From Prevotella sp. (GTDB taxonomy: Bacteria; Bacteroidota; Bacteroidia; Bacteroidales; Bacteroidaceae), in NCBI GenBank assembly GCA_017623335.1, contig JAGAPI010000001.1, positions 1-8,083 of the forward strand: a stretch of 8,083 nucleotides of DNA, written 5' to 3'. Shown in pieces: positions 1 through 6,268 of this stretch. The translations under genes and the position numbers were made by a program. Each line of letters opens with the position of its first letter. Position 1 is the stretch's first letter. The notes below the pieces were generated by a model. The model was not told where the DNA came from. It saw only the letters and a list, made by a program, of their open reading frames with translations, and searched no databases.

Positions 1-1101
1 CGGGAATATACGGTAGTTCACCCAGCCCTGCTGCTCCAGCTGCCCGATGTCGGCAATCTGACGGTCGTGCCCGTTGAGCCCCAGCAGACAAGTGAGCGGC
101 ATCACCATCGTCTCGTGTCCGAAGCGCAGTGTGGCACCGGGTTTTGGCAGAGCTATAGCCGAGTCGGCTTTCTCGATAATGTTTTTCAGCAGATAGCGCT
201 GTGAGAACGGCTGTGTACCGCCGTTCTGCGGAGCCGGTCCATAGTGAAGATACCACCATGCGTTGGCAACCTGCCACAGACGGTAAAGCTCGTCGTTGGT
301 GAAGACATTATATAAAGAGGTGTCGTGGCGGCTCTCGGTGCTCTGTATGTTGCTTGCCAATTTGAACAATCGTGATACGAACTCGTAAACATCGAAATTG
401 TTCTCCACGTATGCCACATCGGTGAACAGACGCTCTATAAGCGGTTTGTAGTCGAAATTCTTTCTGAAATATGCCAGATACTCCATCTGCACCCTCGTCA
501 CATCCTTCTGAGCATTGAGCACCTTGTCGCCGTGGTTCATATACGGCATGTCGTATTCGCTCGCGTCCTGCGAAATCTGCAGCTGGGGATTCAGCAGCAT
601 CAGCTGTTGCAGCTCGTTCTCCATCGACAATATGCACCTTATCACCACAGTGCTCTTGGCATCGACATGCACGCAGCCTGCAAACACCTCGGGAAAACGC
701 TCATACATCCGGCGGGCAATGTCGCGGTGCTGCTGGTGTCCCAGCGGCGTAAGTTCACCGTGGCGTCTCTGTGCACGGGACACGAGCGTCCTCACCTTGC
801 CGAGCGTCTCCTGCCCCAGCGGCGTCAGCTTGCCGTCCTTCTCCGCCTTGCTCAGTGTGTTGAGCGGAATGTTATAGTCGCCGTCCCCTATAAGATAACG
901 CGAACCGTGGCGCCCGTAGTGACTGATATAAAACGGTTTCAGTCCCTTCGGCACCTTTGTCAACTGCTTCTGCGGACCACGGTATGCAAGATAATTGCTG
1001 GCAGTAAGCCTGATGTTATTGTCGATTTCATCTTTTGCCGACTGGGCAAGGATGTTGCCTGCCATGAGCAAGGCTGATATGAAAATGAATAGTCTTTTCA
1101 T
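1..1101 (-). CDS. Secreted histidine-type phosphatase (MINPP/phytase-like), 3' end cut by window
   Basis: The frame opens at an ATG at 1101 and stays open to base 1, giving 367 residues; the C-terminus is outside the window. Residues 1-20 look like a signal peptide (MKRLFIFISALLMAGNILAQ, cleavage likely after Ala19), so the product is probably periplasmic, outer-membrane-associated or exported. Residues 61-68 read HYGRHGSR, the RHGxR catalytic motif of histidine acid phosphatases, with His65 the expected phospho-acceptor. A second conserved block with an Arg near residue 155 (VVIRCILSM) and RFGHETMVMP near 326-335 (His329-Glu330) completes the family pattern. The HE pair resembles the HAE motif of multiple inositol polyphosphate phosphatases more than the HD of AppA-type phytases. 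By family it removes phosphate from organic phosphates, possibly inositol phosphates; the substrate is inferred. It lies 57 bp downstream of ung on the same strand and is probably co-transcribed. Family assignment is strong, substrate weak. Confidence 0.88.
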   Translation of the reverse strand, partial: MKRLFIFISALLMAGNILAQSAKDEIDNNIRLTASNYLAYRGPQKQLTKVPKGLKPFYISHYGRHGSRYLIGDGDYNIPLNTLSKAEKDGKLTPLGQETLGKVRTLVSRAQRRHGELTPLGHQQHRDIARRMYERFPEVFAGCVHVDAKSTVVIRCILSMENELQQLMLLNPQLQISQDASEYDMPYMNHGDKVLNAQKDVTRVQMEYLAYFRKNFDYKPLIERLFTDVAYVENNFDVYEFVSRLFKLASNIQSTESRHDTSLYNVFTNDELYRLWQVANAWWYLHYGPAPQNGGTQPFSQRYLLKNIIEKADSAIALPKPGATLRFGHETMVMPLTCLLGLNGHDRQIADIGQLEQQGWVNYRIFP

Positions 1102-1158
1102 AGCTGTGTCTGTTTTAGTTTCTATGTTTTTGGGGAAGTAATTAAGTGATGATCTCAA

Positions 1159-1824
1159 CTACCAGTCGATTGCCGTCATTCCATGGGCCTTAAGATACTC
1201 GTTGCACCTTGAAAAATGGTGGTTGCCAAACCAGCCGCCGCGGTTGGCGGAGAGAGGCGACGGGTGTACGCTCTCCAGCACTAAGTGGCGCGAGGTGTCG
1301 ATGAGCGCCTTCTTGCTGCGGGCATATCCTCCCCAGAGGATGAACACCAGATGCTGGCGTCCGGCACTGAGTATCCGTATTGTTGCATCGGTAAACTCTT
1401 CCCATCCTCTTCTCTGGTGGCTTGCAGCCTGATGTGCCCTCACCGTGAGCGTGGCGTTGAGCAGCAGCACGCCCTGCTCAGCCCACCGTGTGAGATTGCC
1501 CGACATGGGAATGTCCTTGCCCAGGTCCTGCTGTATCTCCCTGAAGATGTTCACTAATGACGGCGGAAACTGCACGCCGTCTGCCACGGAGAAGCTCAGT
1601 CCGTGTGCCTGCCCCGGCTCATGATAGGGATCCTGCCCTATTATCACCACCTTCACCTTGTCGAAGGGACACAGATTGTAGGCATTGAAGATGAGGCTGC
1701 CGGGAGGATAGCACTGATACTGAGTGTATTCGCTGCGCACAAACTGTGTGAGCGCTGAGAAATACGGCTTGTCGAACTCACTTTGGAGATGCTGCTGCCA
1801 CGAAGGTTCTATTTTTACGTTCAT
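1159..1824 (-). CDS. ung: Uracil-DNA glycosylase, family 1
   Basis: A complete 221-residue protein, the normal size for family 1 uracil-DNA glycosylase. The water-activating motif GQDPYH is at residues 63-68, with Asp65 the catalytic base. LLNATLTV (121-128) contains the Asn that reads uracil, and HPSPLS (187-192) contains the catalytic His187 and the DNA-intercalating loop. WGGYARSKK (164-172) is also typical. The enzyme excises uracil from DNA, arising from cytosine deamination or dUMP misincorporation, and starts base excision repair in the cytoplasm. The ATG at 1824 gives the usual N-terminal length. A -7 promoter match about 110 bp upstream (1935-1942) can drive it. The phosphatase gene follows 57 bp downstream on the same strand with no obvious terminator between, so the two may share a transcript although their functions are unrelated. 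All key residues are intact. Confidence 0.98.
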   Translation of the reverse strand: MNVKIEPSWQQHLQSEFDKPYFSALTQFVRSEYTQYQCYPPGSLIFNAYNLCPFDKVKVVIIGQDPYHEPGQAHGLSFSVADGVQFPPSLVNIFREIQQDLGKDIPMSGNLTRWAEQGVLLLNATLTVRAHQAASHQRRGWEEFTDATIRILSAGRQHLVFILWGGYARSKKALIDTSRHLVLESVHPSPLSANRGGWFGNHHFSRCNEYLKAHGMTAIDW

Positions 1825-1934
1825 GTCCGTTTTTAAGCAATTATATTATTTGTTGTGTACTCTCTGTTCATAAAATACGGTTGTTTTCTACAGTCAGTCT
1901 GTCTCTTTTTGCGGAGGCAAACCGTTCTTGCGCA

Positions 1935-1942
1935 CAAAGGTA
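1935..1942 (-). promoter_or_regulatory. Putative Bacteroidetes -7 element for ung
   Basis: On the minus strand this reads TACCTTTG, an exact match to the Bacteroidetes sigma -7 consensus TAnnTTTG. It would start transcription near 1928 and give ung a leader of about 100 nt. No clear -33 TTTG is seen at the expected spacing, though an AT-rich TGTTTTC lies there. The assignment rests on sequence pattern and position only. Confidence 0.5.
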
Positions 1943-2015
1943 ATAATAAAATATGAGAAAACACTTTCATTTAGTAATAATTTTAAAAAATATTAAAAAT
2001 TACTTTGTTAAAATG

Positions 2016-2050
2016 ATTCTTCATTCTTCATTCTTCATTTTTCATTTTTT
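2016..2050. repeat. Short tandem repeat, 7-bp unit, five copies
   Basis: Five 7-bp units lie head to tail: ATTCTTC three times (2016-2022, 2023-2029, 2030-2036), then ATTTTTC (2037-2043) and ATTTTTT (2044-2050). The array ends 4 bp before the -7 element of the rightward promoter and so occupies its -33 and spacer region. A 7-bp unit is out of phase with both codons and the DNA helix, so a copy-number change would shift upstream sequence relative to the -7 box. Whether copy number varies cannot be seen from one sequence. Confidence 0.8.
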
Positions 2051-2054
2051 TTAT

Positions 2055-2062
2055 TAACTTTG
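2055..2062 (+). promoter_or_regulatory. Putative -7 element for the Na+/phosphate transporter gene
   Basis: TAACTTTG is an exact TAnnTTTG match and is followed by C. It lies 31 bp before the ATG at 2094, which would leave a leader of roughly 25 nt. The A-rich leader (ATAACAAAAATTA) without a Shine-Dalgarno sequence is typical of Bacteroidetes. No good -33 TTTG is present; the expected position is inside the pyrimidine-rich tandem repeat. The divergent region 1825-2093 holds this box, the opposing ung box and the repeat, and I see nothing else in it. Confidence 0.6.
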
Positions 2063-2093
2063 CAACGAAATTTTAATATTATAACAAAAATTA

Positions 2094-3782
2094 ATGAGTA
2101 TTTGGTTATTCTTCAAAATCATCGGTTCACTTGCATTGCTGATGTTTGGTATGAAGTCGATGAGTGACAGCTTGCAGAAGATGGCAGGCTCGCAGTTGCG
2201 CCACGTTCTCGGTGCAATGACCACCAACAGATTTTTCGGTGTACTTACAGGTACCCTTGTTACGGCTTCCATACAGTCATCAACGGCAACCACCGTCATG
2301 ACGGTATCGTTTGTCAATGCAGGTTTGCTGACCCTGGCGCAGGCGATATCGGTAATCATGGGAGCAAACATCGGAACCACGCTTACAGCTTGGATTATGA
2401 GTGCAGGATTCACGTTCAACATCACTGATTTCGTGTGGCCTGCATTTTTTATTGCCATAATCCTAATCTACAGCAAGAAGCGCAAGATAGCGGGCGACTT
2501 CCTCTTCGGTATTTCATTCATGTTCCTCGGACTGGGCACTCTGCGCCAAACAGGCATCGACATGGATCTCGCCCACATACCAGAAGTCATCAATTTCTTC
2601 TCTTCGTTCGACCCCAACAGCTTCCTCACCACCCTGGTGTTCCTCATCATAGGAAGCATCCTCACAATGTGTGTGCAGTCATCGGCAGCCATCATGGCTA
2701 TCACCATGATACTCTGTTCGAGCGGAGTGCTACCAATCTATCAGGGCATAGCACTGGTGATGGGCGAGAACATCGGAACCACCGTGACCTCAAACCTCGC
2801 CGCCCTGACAGCCAACGCTCAGGCACGGCGCGCCGCCCTCGCCCACATGTTCTTCAACGTGTTTGGCGTGGTGTGGGTTCTGTGCGTGTTCCATCCGTTT
2901 ATCAACATGGTGTGCGGCATGGTCGGTGTCGATCCAAACAATGTTACAAATCCGGCAATACTCTCGTTTGTTCTTGCCGCATTCCACACCACCTTCAACA
3001 TCAGCAATACACTCATACTTATATGGTTCATCCCGCTGATAGAGAAACTGGTGTGCATGGTCATCAAGCCAAAGACCACCGAGGAGGAAGAGGATTTCCG
3101 CCTGCGCTTTATCAGCAGCGGTCTGATGAGCACTCCGGAGCTTTCAATCCTGGAGGCACAGAAGGAGATTATGTCGTTTGCCGAGCGCATCAAGCGTATG
3201 TTCGGCATGGTGCGCGAGCTGCTTGAGACCAAGGAAGAGGCGCAGTTTGTCAAACTGTTCTCGCGCATTGAGAAATATGAGGGCATCTCCGACAACATGG
3301 AGATAGAGATAGCAAAATATCTCGACAGCGTAAGTGACAATCACCTCAGCGACGAGTCGAAGGCAAAGATACGTGCCATGCTCCGTGAGATAAGCGAGCT
3401 TGAGAGCATCGGCGACAGCTGCTACAACATTGCCCGTACCATCAACCGCAAGCAGCGCGGCAAGGAAGACTTCACCGGCAGGCAGTATGACCACATCCAC
3501 CAGATGATGCAGCTCACCGAAGACTCGCTCGTGCAGATGAACGTGCTCGTAACGGGAAGAAAGGGCAACTACGACATCAACCGCTCATTCAACATCGAGA
3601 ACGAGATAAACAACTTCCGCAACCAGCTCCGCAGCCAGAACATCAACGATGTGAACAACCACGAATACACCTACGCCATCGGAACTCTCTATATGGACAT
3701 CATCGGCGAGTGTGAGAAGCTCGGTGACTACGTGATCAATGTGGTTGAGGCACGCATGGGTGTCCGCCAGCGCGAGGCGTAA
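2094..3782 (+). CDS. Na+/phosphate symporter family protein with C-terminal PhoU-like domain
   Basis: A complete 562-residue protein. The N-terminal part (about 1-325) is hydrophobic and holds the two inverted Na_Pi_cotrans repeats. Repeat one has QSSTATT at 61-67 and GANIGTT at 90-96; repeat two has QSSAA at 195-199 and GENIGTT at 224-230. The paired QSS motifs are the substrate and Na+ binding signature of SLC34/NptA-like transporters. An acidic linker (TTEEEED, 328-334) leads to a helical cytoplasmic domain (about 350-560) with PhoU-like metal-binding motifs: ELESIGD (435-441), GECEKLGD (538-545) and a related EKYEGISD (393-400). By family it imports phosphate with Na+, or in some relatives exports it; the direction cannot be told here. 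The PhoU-like tail probably senses or gates. It is transcribed alone, divergent from ung and convergent with the Nudix gene. A secreted phosphatase gene lies just beyond ung. Confidence 0.93.
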   Translation: MSIWLFFKIIGSLALLMFGMKSMSDSLQKMAGSQLRHVLGAMTTNRFFGVLTGTLVTASIQSSTATTVMTVSFVNAGLLTLAQAISVIMGANIGTTLTAWIMSAGFTFNITDFVWPAFFIAIILIYSKKRKIAGDFLFGISFMFLGLGTLRQTGIDMDLAHIPEVINFFSSFDPNSFLTTLVFLIIGSILTMCVQSSAAIMAITMILCSSGVLPIYQGIALVMGENIGTTVTSNLAALTANAQARRAALAHMFFNVFGVVWVLCVFHPFINMVCGMVGVDPNNVTNPAILSFVLAAFHTTFNISNTLILIWFIPLIEKLVCMVIKPKTTEEEEDFRLRFISSGLMSTPELSILEAQKEIMSFAERIKRMFGMVRELLETKEEAQFVKLFSRIEKYEGISDNMEIEIAKYLDSVSDNHLSDESKAKIRAMLREISELESIGDSCYNIARTINRKQRGKEDFTGRQYDHIHQMMQLTEDSLVQMNVLVTGRKGNYDINRSFNIENEINNFRNQLRSQNINDVNNHEYTYAIGTLYMDIIGECEKLGDYVINVVEARMGVRQREA

Positions 3783-3827
3783 GGAGCGGAAACGCAAAAT
3801 TCTGAATATTTCATACGATAAAAATAT

Positions 3828-3849
3828 CTCATTTTTATAAATAAATGAG
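3828..3849 (+). terminator. Weak palindrome downstream of the transporter gene
   Basis: CTCATTT (3828-3834) pairs with AAATGAG (3843-3849) around an 8-nt loop, 46 bp after the stop codon at 3780-3782. An overlapping alternative pairs ATAAAAAT (3818-3825) with ATTTTTAT (3831-3838). Both are AT-rich and no U-tract follows, so termination is only a guess; the stronger hairpin 40 bp further on may be the real end signal. Confidence 0.25.
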
Positions 3850-3889
3850 GGTGTGCCAAAATTTAAACAAGTAATCATAATGACATAAA

Positions 3890-3963
3890 TTAGGCACAGA
3901 TTACACGGAATACACAGGTTTCTTCTTTCACTAATCTGTGTATTCCGTGTAATCTGTACCTAA
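3890..3963. repeat. 28-bp near-perfect inverted repeat (large hairpin) between convergent genes
   Basis: The left arm 3890-3917 (TTAGGCACAGATTACACGGA through CACAG) pairs with the right arm 3936-3963 (CTGTGTATTCCGTGTAATCT through CCTAA) at 27 of 28 positions, around an 18-nt spacer. The one mismatch is C3895 against A3958. It is a G-U wobble in minus-strand RNA and a true mismatch in plus-strand RNA. In plus-strand RNA the stem can extend by G-U, U-A, U-A. Each arm has a 9-bp quasi-period (CACAGATTA, CACGGAATA, CACAG). The hairpin sits where transcripts of the transporter and Nudix genes would collide, so a two-way terminator or mRNA 3'-end stabiliser is plausible. Neither side has a long U-tract. 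A dispersed REP- or MITE-like repeat is the main alternative. Confidence 0.85.
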
Positions 3964-4192
3964 AAGTAAGTAGAAGGTTGGTTTTGACATACTTCCATTT
4001 ATGTTTTCTAAGACGTGCGGCAAGAATCCCGTGAGGACAAGCTGAAATGTTTTTTGCCTTGAAGCTTTTATGTTCAAAGTCTTTGGACGGAAAAAAGAAC
4101 CGAGATAAATTAATTTCTGTACGAATATAGATAATTATCAGCAAGAGCTGTCTAATTATAGACCGGGACAGGAAAAACAGCAGGCTGGTAAA

Positions 4193-4717
4193 CTATTGGC
4201 ATATCATGCGCAGATAGCGCTCTGTGCCGGTACGTATGCTGTTGAGTCCCATCTGTGAGGTGTCAATGTCCTCGGGACGCATCCAACGGCATTCGGCGGC
4301 ATCGTCGGCAGCAGTGACTTCGGGACAGCCGTCCACACGGCACTCAAAGAAACAGTCGATGGTGGGAATCTCCATGCCGCTGTAAAGATAAAGGTTAGGC
4401 AGGCTAAAGAGGTAACGGCATGAGGAAATTTCAAGACCGGTCTCCTCGCGGATTTCACGGAACAGACACTGCTCGATAGTCTCATTCATATCCATAAAGC
4501 CGCCGGGAAGGTCGAGCGTTCCCTTTGCAGGGTTCTTGGCACGACGGTTGATGAGAATCTCGCCGCGGCTGTTGACAATAAACACGGCAGTGGCGCCACT
4601 GGGATTGAGATAGTATTCAAAGCCGCAGTCGTCGCAGCGTTTGCTCTTCTCATTCTGTATTCTAAAACGTCTGCTGCCGCAACTCGGGCAGCAGACAAAT
4701 TTATCAAGAGGATGCAT
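4193..4717 (-). CDS. Nudix hydrolase with N-terminal zinc ribbon
   Basis: A complete 174-residue protein. The N-terminal 40 residues form a zinc ribbon with two CxxC pairs (C10/C13 and C28/C31). The Nudix box matches GX5EX7REUXEEXGU exactly: Gly73, Glu79, Arg87-Glu88, Glu91-Glu92, Gly94, with Glu91 and Glu92 expected to bind the divalent metal. Nudix enzymes cleave nucleoside diphosphates linked to another group. The zinc ribbon recalls the NADH pyrophosphatase NudC, but the NudC signature after the Nudix box is not seen and the protein is shorter, so the substrate (ADP-ribose, NADH, a sugar nucleotide or other) is unknown. It is expected to be cytoplasmic. The ATG at 4717 directly precedes the zinc ribbon, which supports this start. 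It lies 32 bp downstream of the acetylesterase on the same strand, but an AT-only hairpin with a U-tract lies between them, so co-transcription is uncertain. Confidence 0.93.
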   Translation of the reverse strand: MHPLDKFVCCPSCGSRRFRIQNEKSKRCDDCGFEYYLNPSGATAVFIVNSRGEILINRRAKNPAKGTLDLPGGFMDMNETIEQCLFREIREETGLEISSCRYLFSLPNLYLYSGMEIPTIDCFFECRVDGCPEVTAADDAAECRWMRPEDIDTSQMGLNSIRTGTERYLRMICQ

Positions 4718-4718
4718 T

Positions 4719-4746
4719 AAAAAAATTAATAATTATAAATTACTAA
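4719..4746 (-). terminator. AT-only hairpin with U-tract between acetylesterase and Nudix gene
   Basis: Read on the minus strand, TTAGTAATT (4746-4738) pairs with AATTATTAA (4734-4726) around a 3-nt loop, with one G-U wobble. Seven consecutive U residues follow (4725-4719). It begins 3 nt after the esterase stop and ends just before the Nudix ATG. The shape is that of an intrinsic terminator, but with almost no G-C pairs the stem is weak. Generic AT-rich intergenic sequence could produce it by chance. Confidence 0.3.
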
Positions 4747-4749
4747 TTG

Positions 4750-6207
4750 TTACCAGTTATCAGTGCGGAACGGGAACAGCGGCAGTCCGCCCTGATTGCC
4801 GAGATTACCTATCTGGAAATTCTTGAAACAGTAGCGCACAGCCACAGGAATCTTCACCTCAGGAGAGCTTACGGCAATACGCTCGTTGCGCGGGTCGTTG
4901 CCCTCAGCCCAGAACTTCGTTGCAGTGGCTTTGTGGAACACCCTGTCCTCACCAGCCACCTCGAAACCCTCGATGTCGCCCCAACGGCTGTAGCCATCGG
5001 CAAGATTGTCGAAACTGAGATAAGCGGCACCGTCCTGCACAATCATGTCCTTATAGCGCGGTGACTCACATATCAGAGTCTTTATGCCGTAGGTCTTGTT
5101 GAGGGCATGGAAAGCCAGACGCTCGCCCACCTTCTGCTTCTGTGCGGGATGTATCTGTTGTGCCTCGTAGGGATAAACCGCATCATTGGTGCACACAAGC
5201 GCACTGTTGGGAATGATGTCAGAGGCACGCACCTGCTGCTCGCGGAGCAAGGCGCCGCTGATGCCGTCCAAGCCGTCGCCATAGCAGTAAGGCGCAATCT
5301 GCACGAAGTAGAACGGCAACTCACCCTGTTTGAAGTCTCTGCGCCACTGCTCAACAAGCAGCTTCAAACGCTCGCTGTACTGATTGCCAGGGTCACCCAC
5401 GTTGGAACACCCCTGATAATAAAGGATTCCCTTCACAGTGTAGTTGAGGATTGGATGGAAAGTGCCGTTGCCCCACAGAAGCGGATAATGGAAGTCCCAC
5501 TTGAAGTTCTTGGTCATCTTCAGCGAGTCCTTGATTTCCTCTTTAGTGTATTTCTTCAGGTTGTCCTCGTCAAGCCAGCTCTCCACACGTGAGCCGCCCT
5601 TGTTAGCCTCGATGAGACCAACGGGAATGTCGAGGGCGCGGCTTACCATGCGGGCGAAGAAATAGCCTGTGGCACTAAATTCGCCCACAGTGCCCATGTT
5701 GCACTGGCGCCACTCACACTGCGCATCGTCCAACGGCCGCATGCTCATGACACTCGGCACCTTTACCGAGCGTACTCCCTTGCTGTTTACTGCATCGAGA
5801 ACCACTTCGTTCACGTCCTTTACTGGACAATTGCCGAATCCCTTTACAGGCATCTCCATGTTCGACTGTCCGGCGCATACCCATACCTCGCCCGACAAGA
5901 CATTGTTGATGGTGGTTGAACCGTCGCTGTCGGAAAAAGTAATTGACAGCGGAGTGTACGAGGCTGCCGGCGACTTCACCGTGAGCAGCCACTTGCCGTC
6001 CTTGCCTACCTTGGCTGTGGCAGTCTCGCCGCTCCACGAGGTTCTTACCGTGACGGTCTCGCCAGCCTTGTCCCAGCCCCAGAGCCTCACATCGCTCTGC
6101 TGCTGTATCACCATGTTGTCGCCAATGAGGTGAGGCAGTCTCACCTTGGCTTCACTCACACTTGCCGTGAGCATAAGAGCCACGGCGGAAATCAGTTGTT
6201 TTTTCAT
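4750..6207 (-). CDS. Secreted SGNH-type carbohydrate acetylesterase (sialate O-acetylesterase family, DUF303-like)
   Basis: A complete 485-residue protein. Residues 1-20 form a signal peptide ending in SEA, so the enzyme acts in the periplasm or outside. A short beta domain (about 22-100, including LIGDNMVIQQ and VRLWGWDKAGE) precedes the esterase core, as usual in this family. The core begins with GEVWVCAGQSNMEMPV (106-121); Ser115 is the expected nucleophile. IEANKGGSRVESW (199-211) and the KGILYYQGCSN block (259-269) follow, then HPAQKQKVGERLA (353-365) with His353 as catalytic histidine. The enzyme should remove O-acetyl groups from sugars: sialic acid in some relatives, plant hemicellulose in others. 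Two details differ from the motifs I expect: Cys267 where YQGESN has Glu, and Gln350-Gln351 before the HP motif, where relatives often have an acidic residue. It lies 61 bp downstream of the GH95 gene, on the same strand. Confidence 0.9.
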   Translation of the reverse strand: MKKQLISAVALMLTASVSEAKVRLPHLIGDNMVIQQQSDVRLWGWDKAGETVTVRTSWSGETATAKVGKDGKWLLTVKSPAASYTPLSITFSDSDGSTTINNVLSGEVWVCAGQSNMEMPVKGFGNCPVKDVNEVVLDAVNSKGVRSVKVPSVMSMRPLDDAQCEWRQCNMGTVGEFSATGYFFARMVSRALDIPVGLIEANKGGSRVESWLDEDNLKKYTKEEIKDSLKMTKNFKWDFHYPLLWGNGTFHPILNYTVKGILYYQGCSNVGDPGNQYSERLKLLVEQWRRDFKQGELPFYFVQIAPYCYGDGLDGISGALLREQQVRASDIIPNSALVCTNDAVYPYEAQQIHPAQKQKVGERLAFHALNKTYGIKTLICESPRYKDMIVQDGAAYLSFDNLADGYSRWGDIEGFEVAGEDRVFHKATATKFWAEGNDPRNERIAVSSPEVKIPVAVRYCFKNFQIGNLGNQGGLPLFPFRTDNW

Positions 6208-6233
6208 AATTTTAACTACAGAATAATTGATAA

Positions 6234-6261
6234 TTGTGATTTTTAAAGGAGTTGTGATTTT
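6234..6261. repeat. Pair of 10-bp direct repeats in the GH95-esterase gap
   Basis: TTGTGATTTT occurs at 6234-6243 and again at 6252-6261, 18 bp apart start to start (AAAATCACAA on the coding strand). The second copy supplies the loop and inner bases of the hairpin at 6247-6268. The repeats may reflect a local duplication or a paired binding site; no function can be assigned from sequence. Confidence 0.45.
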
Positions 6262-6268
6262 AACTCCT
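6247..6268 (-). promoter_or_regulatory. Intercistronic hairpin immediately after the GH95 stop codon
   Basis: On the minus strand AGGAGTT (6268-6262) pairs perfectly with AACTCCT (6253-6247) around an 8-nt loop. The stem starts on the base directly after the TAG stop at 6271-6269 and is followed by UUUAAAAAU, too short a U-run for a strong terminator. It could attenuate readthrough, protect the upstream mRNA 3' end after cleavage, or set the GH95:esterase expression ratio. Function is inferred from position only. Confidence 0.4.

Larger units (their letters stand above)
3783..4192. other. Convergent intergenic region, 410 bp, no supported gene
   Basis: This region separates the ends of two converging genes. 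From left to right it holds a weak AT-rich palindrome just after the transporter stop, a strong 28-bp inverted repeat (3890-3963), and about 230 bp of lower-GC sequence. That last stretch has one short perfect hairpin (GTCTA-ATTA-TAGAC, 4150-4163) close to the Nudix stop. An 84-codon minus-strand frame crosses the inverted repeat, but its composition and position do not support a protein. The stretch at about 4000-4140 is less AT-rich than the rest and could be a relic or a dispersed element. Confidence 0.7.

Noticed and set aside
532..1077. 181-codon plus-strand open frame
   Set aside because: It is antisense to the phosphatase gene, which has a signal peptide and the RHGxR and HE motifs. 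The opposite-strand frame shows no family features.
2435..3226. 263-codon plus-strand frame inside the transporter gene
   Set aside because: The His/Arg-rich translation is a frame-shifted reading of a clear membrane transporter.
3890..3963. Inverted repeats as the ends of an insertion sequence
   Set aside because: Only 18 bp separate the arms and no transposase or target-site duplication is visible, so only a repeat or hairpin is supported.
3890..4144. 84-codon open frame on the minus strand in the convergent spacer
   Set aside because: It runs through the whole inverted repeat, has no recognisable family, no promoter match, and a composition unlike the neighbouring genes. It is better explained as an open frame across spacer.
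4193..4717. Calling the Nudix protein NudC (NADH pyrophosphatase)
   Set aside because: The zinc ribbon and Nudix box are present, but the protein is much shorter than NudC and lacks the NudC-specific SQPWPFPxS-type motif after the Nudix box.
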